From positions 1-64,000 of the forward strand of contig NZ_BOQN01000107.1 of NCBI RefSeq assembly GCF_018332695.1: a stretch of 64,000 nucleotides of DNA, given 5' to 3'. A program made the position numbers and the translations under genes. Of this stretch, positions 1 through 8,340 are shown one piece after another. Origin of the DNA: Paractinoplanes toevensis. Lineage in GTDB: Bacteria > Actinomycetota > Actinomycetes > Mycobacteriales > Micromonosporaceae. Below the pieces are notes generated by a model, which was not told where the DNA came from, did not search any database, and saw only the letters and a list, made by a program, of their open reading frames with translations. Each line of letters starts with the position of its first letter. Position 1 is the stretch's first letter.

Positions 1-111
1 CTTAAGCTACGCGGCATTGAGGTTGACCTCTCCGCTACTCGACCGGATCGCGGCAAATCCGGACGCGAACTCTCCTCCCGGCATGACCAAGCCTGTGGCT
101 ACCCTGCCGTT

Positions 112-369
112 GTGCGGAAACGATTTGAGTTCGTCTTGGCGCTGACCCCTGCCGACCTGCGCCTGGTCGAAGCTGTGCGCGCCGACCCCTCAATGCCGCA
201 TCGCGAAATAACTGCGCACGCCGTGCGCGCTGACTCGCTCACCGCCGTCTGTGGAGCCGATGTCACTCCGGCTGCACCGAAGACTGACTTCACGAATGAC
301 CACATCGATGAACAGTGGGGGCCAATCCATGTATGTGAGCCGTGCAGCTTCGGCGCTTCGACGCCTTAA
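112..369 (+). CDS. Possible small Cys-containing protein, 85 aa
   Basis: A GTG-started frame of 85 codons. Its second half looks protein-like: a single Cys in AVCGAD, then a Trp and a C-terminal CEPC pair (CxxC), as in many small actinobacterial proteins that may bind zinc. The N-terminal half is Arg/Ala-rich and less convincing, and I see no clear ribosome binding site, so the true start could lie downstream or the whole frame could be a relic. It stands alone, with no operon partner. Function unknown. Confidence 0.3.
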   Translation: MRKRFEFVLALTPADLRLVEAVRADPSMPHREITAHAVRADSLTAVCGADVTPAAPKTDFTNDHIDEQWGPIHVCEPCSFGASTP

Positions 370-566
370 TGCCGCACAGCCCGGTTGGCACGCAACGCCC
401 CACGGGGCCAGCAGACATGCGCTTCCCGGCTACTTCACCGCCCCTGCACACCCGCTCTCGTACCCTTGATCGCCCCGGCGGGCGCTGTTCCCGCAACCGC
501 CCGTCGGCGCACTACCCGAGAATCGCGCATTATCGGCGGTAGATCCGGACGTCGGGGCGTGTCCCG

Positions 567-1088
567 TTAGAACCAGGTGGTGGTCACTGCCTGAAGCAGC
601 CCGGCGTCAATGTCCAACGGATCGGTCGTGCGGAGTGCACTCTCCAAGGCGATCGCTGCATCCCGTTCGGGCGAGTTGCCGTGACATGCGCAGTCCAGCC
701 ATTCCGAGGCATAGTAGGCGTCGCCGATGAAGCCGCCCGGATAGTCGAGATCCGGGGCGAGCCGCGCCAGGAACCGGATCGCCGCGAATTCGTCGCCCTC
801 CGGTCGCACTCGCGCGACCTGCCCTACAAAACGAGCGACCAAATCGCCGGCCTCCTTGACGGGCATCTCCTGAATGCCAAGTTCAGCCAACACGTTGGGC
901 ACCAACTGGTCTACCAACCATGGCGACGCCGCTCGCGGCAGGCCGGCGAGTTCCGAGACACCTTTCCCATCTGCTCCTTGCGCAAGCAGATGAGCGGCCA
1001 CGTCCGGCCAGTCGCTGCTCAGGATGAGGCCGAGGCGCCGCGCAGCACCGACGATGAGGCGCTCGTCGTCAGTGAGCAGACCGTTCAC
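567..1088 (-). CDS. Hypothetical protein, 173 aa
   Basis: A GTG-started acidic, Ala/Leu-rich protein without signal peptide or membrane segment, so probably cytosolic. It opens with a helical region (LTDDERLIVGAARR) and contains a DYPGGFIGDAYYASEW stretch followed by a CACH motif near residue 135. I do not recognise the family. It is divergently placed to the DUF6228-like gene that starts at 1309. The reading frame has normal actinobacterial codon use, which argues that it is a real gene, but nothing shows a function. Confidence 0.65.
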   Translation of the reverse strand: MNGLLTDDERLIVGAARRLGLILSSDWPDVAAHLLAQGADGKGVSELAGLPRAASPWLVDQLVPNVLAELGIQEMPVKEAGDLVARFVGQVARVRPEGDEFAAIRFLARLAPDLDYPGGFIGDAYYASEWLDCACHGNSPERDAAIALESALRTTDPLDIDAGLLQAVTTTWF

Positions 1089-1308
1089 GTCCGCGCCTCC
1101 GTCTCATCACCGATCCAAGCTTTACATCGTGCCAGACAAAGAAGACGCGTCTGGCCAAGCGCCGATACGGTCACCGACGAGCAATGCACCCGCGGAACCC
1201 GCCGTCGGCCCCGCGCCTTCCCAGCGGCATGAGGGCGCGCGGACACTCCCGCCAAGCGAGCCGCCCAATCCTGTCGCGGCCCGAAGCGGCAGCTGGCATC
1301 CTGCCTCC

Positions 1309-1734
1309 GTGTATAGAGCGCTCGACGACGGCATTGAACTCGTGGCCGATGATGGACAAGCCCGTGTCCGTCTGCTTGCCCCTCAGCGGCCCTTCGCGGA
1401 CGAGTTCGTTGATTTCCGCGTCGATTTGCATGATCACGGACTGAACGCGGCGACGGGGGTACGTACGATTGAAGGTGACGGCCTCGCCTCCTGGGCCAAG
1501 ACGCTGGCCGAATCGTATGCCGGCTGGGACGGTGCGCAATCGTGGGAGTCACTTGAACGAGATGCTCGCATCCACGCGCTGCACGACGGACGCGGACACG
1601 TCATGCTCAGGTTCGTGATTCGTGGCCCGCGCGCATACGAAGAGGCCGCTTGGGAAGCCTCCGTCAGTGTCAACCTCGACGCCGGGGAGGACATGAGGGG
1701 CCTCGCCCGAGAGATCGAAATCTTCCTCGCGTAG
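1309..1734 (+). CDS. DUF6228-like protein, 141 aa
   Basis: The protein-like part begins at the GTG at 1309; the frame stays open upstream but reads as low-complexity Arg/Pro/Ser sequence there. The pattern is an N-terminal beta region (VRLLAPQRPFADEFVDF), then GDGLASWAKTLAESYAGWDG and a C-terminal beta/helix end with VNLDAGEDMRGLAREIEIFLA-like spacing. This order of GDGL, GWDG and HDGxGHV elements is what I recall of the DUF6228 family of small actinobacterial proteins of unknown role. The 141-aa length fits that family. No operon partner is seen. Confidence 0.6.
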   Translation: MYRALDDGIELVADDGQARVRLLAPQRPFADEFVDFRVDLHDHGLNAATGVRTIEGDGLASWAKTLAESYAGWDGAQSWESLERDARIHALHDGRGHVMLRFVIRGPRAYEEAAWEASVSVNLDAGEDMRGLAREIEIFLA

Positions 1735-2129
1735 CGGGTCTCTCTCGAAATCCGTTCGCACGCGCGCGGTCAGCGGCAGATCCGGATAACGGCTGGCGGT
1801 CCGGTGGCTTGGCGCGTCAGGGTGAACCGTGATCACTATTCAACGACTGCGTGTGCGCTGGAGTGCGGCAGCACGTAGGGTCCCGGCGGGGTCTGTGCAG
1901 CCCAGCGGTGCTTCCACCGTCGATGCCAGCCGGTGATGTGGTCATTCACGACGTGCTTGCAGACGAGGCAGACTGACGGGTTCGTCTCACGCGAGCCCGA
2001 CCATCATGTGACCACCGCGTCCACCTTTACGGCGGATCGAGACGACCAAGCCGGGGACACGGCAAGTGATTGCGAGGCTTCAGCCGACGCGCACGATTGG
2101 CGGCAAATGAGTGCGGCACGATGAACCCC
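1735..2129. other. Gene-poor stretch; possible relic of a CxxC protein
   Basis: No convincing complete gene. On the minus strand, 2003 down to 1836 is one open frame that begins right after a stop and has no ATG, GTG or TTG near its beginning, but reads as a small metal-binding-like peptide (CLVCKH, then NDHITGWH and an aromatic/basic stretch). It may be the tail of a decayed gene. Confidence 0.3.
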
Positions 2130-3404
2130 CTAGAGCACGAAGGCGCCCGTAATTTTTCGCAGCACGTTTCGAACGCCGGACCAGTCTTGCTTCGCAGCAA
2201 TTGACGGATTCTTTACTGCGGCGGCAGCCTTTTCGCGAAATCTTCGATGCACATCCACCTTGTTGACAACTTCTCCCTGGTAAGAGCCTACGGCGGAGAT
2301 TAGTGAACTCCACTGCACCGGCATTAAGGCGCCATCATCGTCGGAAAGAACATCTCTTCCGAGGTACAATTCAATACTTCCCGCCAACCCATTAACGTTC
2401 GCCAAGAACGTCCCCCCGCCGGGATGTTCCAGTGATGGCGGCCCTATCGTTGGATACGATTCGGCAAGTGAAATATCAGGGTAGCGAAGTACCCTAATGG
2501 TAGGCGGCAAGCGGCGCAGATCGAGAGATCGGAGCGCATCGGCGGCGGCGCTGTCATTGTCAAAGATTGCCACCGTTCTATTCGCTATGCCAGCCGCAGC
2601 GAAGGACTTCACAAGTCGCACCAGGGCACCTGCGCCGCCATCATTCTTCTGTTCGAAATCCAAGAACTTTATTAAATCAACTACATGTGGGTATAGAATC
2701 GAGAGTCCTGCCGCAAGAAATTCTGCGTCAGTTCTTCCCTCTGTCAAGACCACTATTGGGGAGAACAATGAACCGTCACGACGCAGGTCATTCAACTTGG
2801 CCGAAGCGTGTGAGCCGTCGCCCTCGCCGACCCATGCCCAGCCTGAACCCGTGACGTCCGTGATCACCTGCGCTTCCGGGAATGCAGCCACTGCAAGTCG
2901 CATCTCCCTCAGCGGATCGAAAGCAAAGCCAGCTAGACCTATCAGCCATTTGGGTGATCCAGGCAGCGAATTTCTGGAAGAAGTGCTATTGGAAAACACC
3001 ATCGGTGCATCGTCGGCCATTTGCGAAAGGATTGACAGCCATCGAGGGCCATCTAGCATCCTAAGAGCCTCTACTTCATCGCCCTCGCCTTTCGGAGAAA
3101 GCCTATCGGCGTGGGCAAGAACGTTCCTTTCCCAGATATCCAGGCTGGACTTCAAATCGAATCCCAGGAGGTCGAGCCGATCAGCTACATCTCGGGCCTT
3201 GGCTTCGTATCGCCGTACCTGGACCTCGTCTGTCGCGCCTTCCTCGCGGCGGGGTGTTACTCCAGGCCGACTGTAGAACTCGGACCTCTTCACTACATGA
3301 ACCTGAAAATCCGCATCTGTAAACGCAGCCAGGAGGCGGCTCTCATCGTCCTCATGCCATGTTTGTACGTATGGCCCGATAAACACGGATGCCGGTTCTA
3401 ACAT
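2130..3404 (-). CDS. HEPN/TOPRIM-type protein, putative defence or nucleic-acid enzyme
   Basis: 424 aa from ATG at 3404, chosen because GAAGGAAG sits just before it; the frame upstream of this ATG is not protein-like. Residues 1-130 resemble the HEPN/Toprim N-terminal domain (FIGPY near the start, then ADRLDLLGFDL). Residues about 217-300 form a TOPRIM-like core: a conserved Glu in VVLTEGRTD and an acidic cluster in VAIFDNDSAA. TOPRIM folds of the OLD, DnaG and topoisomerase families coordinate Mg2+ and cut or join nucleic acids; HEPN/TOPRIM proteins are often found in anti-phage contexts. The C-terminal third is unassigned. The gene has visibly lower GC than its neighbours and stands alone, which suggests horizontal acquisition. 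Role in defence is inference. Confidence 0.78.
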   Translation of the reverse strand: MLEPASVFIGPYVQTWHEDDESRLLAAFTDADFQVHVVKRSEFYSRPGVTPRREEGATDEVQVRRYEAKARDVADRLDLLGFDLKSSLDIWERNVLAHADRLSPKGEGDEVEALRMLDGPRWLSILSQMADDAPMVFSNSTSSRNSLPGSPKWLIGLAGFAFDPLREMRLAVAAFPEAQVITDVTGSGWAWVGEGDGSHASAKLNDLRRDGSLFSPIVVLTEGRTDAEFLAAGLSILYPHVVDLIKFLDFEQKNDGGAGALVRLVKSFAAAGIANRTVAIFDNDSAAADALRSLDLRRLPPTIRVLRYPDISLAESYPTIGPPSLEHPGGGTFLANVNGLAGSIELYLGRDVLSDDDGALMPVQWSSLISAVGSYQGEVVNKVDVHRRFREKAAAAVKNPSIAAKQDWSGVRNVLRKITGAFVL

Positions 3405-3686
3405 GTGCTTCCTTCGGTTGTCCAGGCATCGATTTTGCCCTGACCGGGAGGAAGGCGCCATATATTTCTATCGGCAGAGCCACACTGCGGCGGCTGGCCG
3501 GCTCCGGAGGCAGGGCACGGTTGGCGCCGGTCAAGGTTCTCGCCTTCGCAGCTGCAGGCCAACGGCACATGGCTCGTGTCGTGGGCGATTCAGATCTTGA
3601 GTTTTGGGCTGGCGTCGACCATATCTATTTAAGATTTCCTTGGTTTCGCTGACCGTAGTTCACCCATACCTTAGATTCGGATTGGA
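3405..3686. other. Intergenic region upstream of the HEPN/TOPRIM gene
   Basis: 282 bp between two divergent frames. It should hold promoters for both sides. AT-rich patches occur around 3620-3635, but I cannot place a convincing -35/-10 pair. Nothing else is seen. Confidence 0.3.
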
Positions 3687-4319
3687 GTGAACAACCGCGT
3701 TGACCTCACGGGGATGATGAGGCTCGTGGAGTTGAAGAGCCGTTTCGGCCCGGAGTTCGTGGCAGCGCAGCAGGCCAGGTACGCCAACCGCCCCAGGTCT
3801 GGTCGGCCACTGACCTACGACGTCGCAACGTTGGAGCAGTACGAGCCCTGGCAGCTGTGGCTCGATGCACAGCTCGCTCTTCTGTCAGCCGCCGACGCCC
3901 AGGCGTTCGAGGGAAAGCTGCGGCTGGACGAGAGCCATTGGCCGTCGATCTTCGAGCTCGCCGCCCGCTCGCAGGCAGAAAGGGCGTGGAGTAGGCCGCC
4001 AGTCGGCAACGCAGTCGCAGTGTGCGTAGAGACACAGCGGCTCCCCCATGTTCCAGCGTCCGCCGTGGTCCATTGCGTCCAGTTTCGCGACCCTGCGTCC
4101 AGTTTCGCGATCCGTATACCCTTACAGCGCGTGATCAAGCCGGCGAGATCATGTGAACAACGAGTTTTGTCACATGCTCGCGTTATCGTTGGCGGAGACG
4201 GAAGCATCCAGGGAGGGCCGTGCTATGAACCCGCCGCAGGTCACCGCGCTATGTCAAACCGCCGCCGACGAGCCGGAAATGATCGAGCTGTCGGCGGAGG
4301 AGTACGGCCAGGCGGTTGA
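3687..4319 (+). CDS. Hypothetical protein, probably intact only in its first 100 codons
   Basis: A GTG-started frame with weak purine-rich upstream sequence. Residues 1-100 look like a genuine soluble protein (MMRLVELKSRFGPEFVAAQQ, then EQYEPWQLWLDAQLALL). After about residue 105 the character changes to Arg/Pro/Cys-rich nonsense-like sequence, and the frame runs through a tandem 20-bp repeat (4074-4113) and into the leader of the next gene. The simplest reading is a gene truncated or disrupted near 4000, with the remainder open by chance. Family not recognised. Confidence 0.4.
   Translation: MNNRVDLTGMMRLVELKSRFGPEFVAAQQARYANRPRSGRPLTYDVATLEQYEPWQLWLDAQLALLSAADAQAFEGKLRLDESHWPSIFELAARSQAERAWSRPPVGNAVAVCVETQRLPHVPASAVVHCVQFRDPASSFAIRIPLQRVIKPARSCEQRVLSHARVIVGGDGSIQGGPCYEPAAGHRAMSNRRRRAGNDRAVGGGVRPGG
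4074..4113. repeat. Tandem direct repeat, two 20-bp units
   Basis: Two adjacent 20-mers beginning TGCGTCCAGTTTCGCGA, identical at 19 of 20 positions (CCC versus TCC at their ends). Short multiple direct repeats of this sort occur at the ends of IS21-type elements, but no transposase is present here. The repeat lies where the preceding frame loses its protein-like character. Confidence 0.75.
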
Positions 4320-4467
4320 GCGCACGCTCAAATCACTCGGGTATACGCGCGATCAACTTCGACGTCAAGCAGAGGAAAACTCGTTCGATTCGCCCGTAGC
4401 GTTCATGGTGTGGAATACGATTCGAGACCATGGCGACATCGGGTGCGTTGACAAAGCAAGCGTTTGA
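4225..4467 (+). CDS. Small acidic protein, first gene of an overlapping pair
   Basis: 80 aa from the ATG at 4225, chosen for the GGGAGGG upstream. It has an acidic N-terminus, a Tyr/Gln helix (ELSAEEYGQAVERTLKSLGY) and a short C-terminal tail. The helix followed by TRDQLRRQAEENSFDSP resembles small actinobacterial proteins predicted to be antitoxin-like or DNA-binding, but no HTH can be defended. Its last 38 bases overlap the start of the next gene in another frame, which indicates translational coupling and a shared job. Function unknown. Confidence 0.65.
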   Translation: MNPPQVTALCQTAADEPEMIELSAEEYGQAVERTLKSLGYTRDQLRRQAEENSFDSPVAFMVWNTIRDHGDIGCVDKASV

Positions 4468-5161
4468 CTTCGCAGCAAAACTGACCGAGCTTCTTAATAG
4501 TACCGTCACCGATAACGTTCGACTGGCTGCAGTGTTTTCCGAAGAAGTAAACCGCGTTCATCTCGGCTATCGGCTGAGCAAGCACAACCTAGTTAGCAGG
4601 CAATACTTCCCTCTGCGTCAGCGCGACAACAATCCGCGACTGTACATGCAAGTCTCGGCTCAGTGTGTCCTTGACCCGGAGAAGCAGTATCTCACCATGC
4701 ATCAGTCCGTCTTTGCGCTTGCGTTCGACGAGGACGGCGAAAGGGAGTTCTGCCACTTCGATTACGAGCGCGATAAGGGAGACGGCTACCCGGAGTCCCA
4801 CTTCCAGATCAATGCCGACTCGGAATTTATGCAGGATTACCTGTCCAAATGCAAAGAAGCGGAACCGCCTCTCCGTTCGGTCGAGAGAGATGAGGAAGGT
4901 CGTCGCGTTCGCGGCCCTCGCATAATTGGTAAGATCCACTTTCCGTCTGGATCGCGAAGGTTCCGCACATCACTAGAGGACATCGTAGAGTTCCTTGTCG
5001 GCGAGAAAATCGTCCCTGACCTGACAATGGATCAGCAGAATTTTTTGAACCAGTCCAGGCAGGACTTTCACGACTTACAGTTGTGCGCGGCAATTCGTCG
5101 TCGGCCAGAAGTTGCGGCAACGGCGCTAAGGTCTGCGGGCTGGTCGGTCCAGACTCCATAA
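4430..5161 (+). CDS. Hypothetical 243-aa protein, second gene of an overlapping pair
   Basis: Starts at ATG 4430 inside the preceding gene. It is soluble with no signal peptide or membrane segment. The N-terminal 60 residues are helical; the middle is beta-rich with alternating aromatic and charged residues (RLYMQVSAQCVLD, then CHFDYERDK) and an SHFQIN element. This resembles a family I remember from actinobacterial pairs with a small upstream protein, in which the large partner has an HxQx motif, but I cannot name a Pfam entry. The C-terminal 80 residues are helical and charged. GC is lower than in neighbouring core genes. A toxin or stress-effector role is possible but unproven. Confidence 0.7.
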   Translation: MATSGALTKQAFDFAAKLTELLNSTVTDNVRLAAVFSEEVNRVHLGYRLSKHNLVSRQYFPLRQRDNNPRLYMQVSAQCVLDPEKQYLTMHQSVFALAFDEDGEREFCHFDYERDKGDGYPESHFQINADSEFMQDYLSKCKEAEPPLRSVERDEEGRRVRGPRIIGKIHFPSGSRRFRTSLEDIVEFLVGEKIVPDLTMDQQNFLNQSRQDFHDLQLCAAIRRRPEVAATALRSAGWSVQTP

Positions 5162-5628
5162 CCGCGTCTGATGTCCGTGCGGATTGAGCGGAATGCTGCC
5201 CTCGGCAACCAGGTTGAATCCACTCTCATCGGCAGATCCGGAAGTCGACCGCACGAGTTAGGTAACTCTGCGTAGCGCGGAAGTCTCCATCCGGTCTGGA
5301 CTGAGGGAACGCCGATGGCCCTCGGCGGACAAACTTCGATGGCGAGAACTGCTGCTGGAGCATGCTTCGATGACACGGACATTCTTTACTGGCAAAGGAC
5401 AACGAGTTCTCCGTCGGCGTCGCCGACGGCGACGTGGCTCCAGTCGTGGGATCTGGGCTCTATCCCGCGAAGAGTGATCGACGCTAGTCATGGCCGATCG
5501 TTGCCTGAAGGTGCGACAGGGAGACGGGGCTGGTACGCGGTAGGCGATCTTCGGGAAGTGCCGACGCTGGGCCGATCGATCTTCTACCGTTCGCCAGCAG
5601 AGGATCGAGGACGAGGAAATGCCTGCCC
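5162..5628. other. 467-bp stretch without a convincing gene
   Basis: Frames are open here on both strands but have Arg/Ser/Pro-rich, low-complexity products and no ribosome binding sites. I see no terminator, operator or RNA gene. Confidence 0.5.
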
Positions 5629-6141
5629 ATGCCGCCGGACACGTTTGTCACCTTCACCCCGGACCCGCAGGATCCGTCATGGCGTAGTGGGTGGGATCCC
5701 ATGGTTGACCTTGCAAAGCCGACTGCGTTCCGGGACCTGCCTCAGTCGGTGTTCCTATGGCGGAACTTCCAGGTCAAGGTGGTCTTCACGGTGGGTGGCG
5801 TTGACCTCAGCCAGAGCATGGGCGTTCCCGTGAGCATTCTGGACTTCGTCCTGATGTTGCAGGCAGTAAAGGTGATCGTGCGCCGCGAAGGCAGGGCTGA
5901 CATCGGATTGTCCGACCGGGGTGACCAGTGGTCGTTCTCGCAGCACGGTGAGCTGCTGAGGGTGCGTATCCGAGGTTTGCTCGATGATGGCTGGGTCGAA
6001 GGATCGTGCCTGGTTGAGGAGTTTGAACAGCTCGTCGATGTTTGCCTGGCCGACGCGCTGCGGCTGATGTTCTGGGAACAGCCCGCTCTTCGACAGAACA
6101 CCTACCTTCAGACGTTGGTTCGCCAGGCGGCCGGAGCTTGA
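5629..6141 (+). CDS. Hypothetical protein, 170 aa
   Basis: ATG start with CGAGGA about ten bases upstream. It is a soluble, beta-rich protein with no signal peptide: a TPDPQDPSWRSGWDP segment, a VKVVFTVGGVDLSQ strand, a central helix (DFVLMLQAVKVIV) and a C-terminal helix rich in Leu. It ends two bases before the stop of the transposase relic on the opposite strand, so its 3' end may have been shaped by that insertion. Family not recognised; no operon partner. Confidence 0.58.
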   Translation: MPPDTFVTFTPDPQDPSWRSGWDPMVDLAKPTAFRDLPQSVFLWRNFQVKVVFTVGGVDLSQSMGVPVSILDFVLMLQAVKVIVRREGRADIGLSDRGDQWSFSQHGELLRVRIRGLLDDGWVEGSCLVEEFEQLVDVCLADALRLMFWEQPALRQNTYLQTLVRQAAGA

Positions 6142-6360
6142 TCATTCCGCGAGTAAGACGCGTTTGCGGAGCAGGTCGAAGCCTGCTCGGCCATACATCT
6201 GCCGTTTGAGCATCTTGATCCGGTTGACGTTGCCCTCGACCGGTCCGGAGCTGTAGGGCAGGCTCAGTCCGGCGGTCACAGCGTCGAGGTCGGAGATCAC
6301 GCCGTTGACGAAGCGGTTGATGCCAGGCAGATCGGCCTGCTCGAGCTAGCGCCGGGCGGC
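6142..6360 (-). pseudogene. ISL3-family transposase, C-terminal remnant
   Basis: Reading the minus strand, the last 68 codons give the typical ISL3 transposase tail: INRFVNGVISDLDAVTAGL, then SSGPVEGNVNRIKMLKRQMYG and a final FDLLRKRVLLAE before TGA. An in-frame TAG at 6346-6348 stands where homologues commonly have Trp, and upstream of about 6360 the frame no longer looks like a transposase. Only the C-terminal catalytic tail survives; terminal inverted repeats were not found. This is a dead fragment that marks past mobile-element activity in the accessory patch. Confidence 0.8.
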
Positions 6361-6442
6361 CGGCGAACTAGTCTTCGCGGATCTCGAGCAGTAGTGGCAG
6401 CGAGTCGTCCTCGCGTTCGAGATTGATCTTTAGAGTAAGACC

Positions 6443-6931
6443 ATGAGGCTCGGACCGTACTTCGAATGCGGGATCACACTCAGCTCCGAACAACTGCTGG
6501 GATCCTCGTCGAGCGCAGCGATCGTCGTCCGATCGATCGTTGCCTACTCCGATGGTATCCGGCTCAGCTGGTCGTTCCACACCCGGCGCCCGCTGGGAGA
6601 CGCATGGGACGAACTAACTAACGGTCAACGACCAGGCAGCCTAAAGATCAGCTACGGCTATCTGGCCGACGGCCCGCCCCCGTTCCAGGCGCCGGTAGTC
6701 TGGCCTGAGACCAGCAGCGTGGAGTCCGAACTACTGTCCGCCGCCGGCGGCGACGGCGACTTCGCCGAATGCACCGTCACCCTCTGGGTGTCGCCACGCA
6801 AACCCGGAACGTTCCGCTTAGCCGCGCTCTGGCCGGACGAGGGAATCTCACAAGTTCTACACGACTACGCCATCCCCACCGACGAGCAGTGCTCCGAGAA
6901 AGTCGTGAAGATCTACCGACAAGCAAGCTGA
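6443..6931 (+). CDS. Hypothetical beta-rich protein, 162 aa
   Basis: ATG start; soluble, no signal peptide. The protein is rich in predicted strands (SIVAYSDGIRLSWSFHTRRP; AECTVTLWVSP) and ends with KPGTFRLAALWPDEGI, a Pro-Gly-x-(F/L) then W-P-x-x-G-I pattern that I recall from actinobacterial proteins of unknown function in which strands pack into a sandwich. It lies just after the transposase relic, transcribed away from it. No partner genes. Confidence 0.58.
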   Translation: MRLGPYFECGITLSSEQLLGSSSSAAIVVRSIVAYSDGIRLSWSFHTRRPLGDAWDELTNGQRPGSLKISYGYLADGPPPFQAPVVWPETSSVESELLSAAGGDGDFAECTVTLWVSPRKPGTFRLAALWPDEGISQVLHDYAIPTDEQCSEKVVKIYRQAS

Positions 6932-7400
6932 CTGCCGATCTTCGAGGCAACCACGGGAACGCCGCCGCCATCCCCTCCTGTCAGGTCGTGGCCTCCCCAC
7001 CCCGCGGTCACAGCGAGCAGGGACACCTGAGCGGGTCCCAAATACGCGAACACAGAAACCGGCGGGCGATAGGCGGGCTCAGAATTCACGCCCGAACGGG
7101 ACCGCCAGTCGGTTCTGGCGCATATTCCGTGAATGATCACCGGCAGGCGCATTTCGGCTGCACAAGGTCACGTCTGCGTGGACTCGTCGATCACAGGCTG
7201 CCCTTCCCGGCTGCAAGCAGGACGCAGGCATCCCGCAACAGCTCGACTCCGCCGACAATCGTAAGAACTACACAGATCTACGCGCACCACCAGCGGCAGA
7301 CGAGTATGAAGTCGCCTCATGTGACGTCTGCTCCCAGGTGCGGCGACCGCTCTGCCGTAAGTTGACCGATCAGCCCCGAGAGAGTCGATGAGCACGTTTT
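6932..7400. other. 469-bp stretch without a convincing gene
   Basis: Both strands have only short frames with poor coding character. The last 70 bases should carry the promoter of the small membrane gene that follows. No repeat or hairpin stands out. Confidence 0.45.
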
Positions 7401-7664
7401 ATGGAACCCATGGGTTCGCGTGCCACGCGGTGGCTGTTTCCCTACTTCGCGTTCTCAGCAGGCATTCTGGCGCTGTGGGCCGGAGGGTTTCTCGGCGCCA
7501 CGCTAGCCTTCGGCATCGCGGCCGCGATCGCATGGAAAACGGGCAGGAGCAGTGCGCTGCGGTGGACGTTGATCACATTCGCCGTGCTCAGCATGGTCGG
7601 GCTCGTGGTCATGGCCCTGGATACCAGCTCCGGTGTGGGCACGCTGATCAGTTCATCGGGCTGA
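7401..7664 (+). CDS. Small membrane protein, 87 aa
   Basis: Starts at ATG 7401 or, more typically, the second Met at 7410. The product has two hydrophobic helices: about residues 13-44 (PYFAFSAGILALWAGGFLG onward, perhaps two short spans) and 55-73 (WTLITFAVLSMVGLVVMAL), with positive residues between. It ends in a Ser/Gly tail. Such proteins have no assignable function from sequence. It stands alone. Confidence 0.5.
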   Translation: MEPMGSRATRWLFPYFAFSAGILALWAGGFLGATLAFGIAAAIAWKTGRSSALRWTLITFAVLSMVGLVVMALDTSSGVGTLISSSG

Positions 7665-8340
7665 TCCCGAGAGGCGAGTTCTCGACGTAGGACGACGGAT
7701 AGAACGTCTGCCGTTGGGCGACCCGGCCCTCCCCTCAACAGATCGACTGGGCTACGTACCGCGCCAGCGAGCGCACCGGCTTGCCCGCCTGGCTGATTCC
7801 AACTGCCTACATGTCCTACGTGCCTGTCCCGCCGCCGCCAGCTTAATTTCAACTCCAAGAGCCGGGTTGTGAGATCCCGGACTGCTGCGCTTCGGCTGAT
7901 TGTAAGGGCCAAAGTCTGGAATTACTGGAGTCCTGAGCGCTGACGAGATCGGTAATATCATTCATCCTGCAATAGCACTCTCCTTGGCGCAACCGAACGC
8001 ACTATCATCGGCAAATGAGTGAATTGATCGTGGGAGCTAACGGTCAGTTCTGTCGCGATCAGCCGCCACGGCCGTTTCGGCGGGGCTGTCCCCACGGCGA
8101 AAGGTGGGCACTCGAGACCGCTCCGGGACCGTGAACAGGACCGAGCCACCCCCGTTCTATGTGGCCCGGTCCGGCCCCGGTTCCGGCCTTTCCGCCGGCC
8201 GGTTCGATCGTGTGACACCAAGCGTGGCTCAGCGCTGTTAATGAACTGTTGTCGCCGAGGTCCGCCGGATGTGAGGCTGGTCGGTGGGCGAGTGGCGGCG
8301 TGCCGTCGCAGCTCGAGACGTTCGAGGACGGGAGGCCGCG
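7665..8340. other. 676-bp leader region of the SARP regulator gene
   Basis: Long gap ahead of the regulator at 8341. It contains no supported gene; frames on the minus strand here are low-complexity. The gap may hold regulatory sites, but I found no clean direct repeats of the SARP-box type or palindromes. Confidence 0.4.

Noticed and set aside
3687-4319. Full-length use of the 210-codon frame as a single gene
   Set aside because: Coding character stops near codon 100, and the rest passes through a tandem repeat and the next gene's leader. I keep only a low-confidence call.
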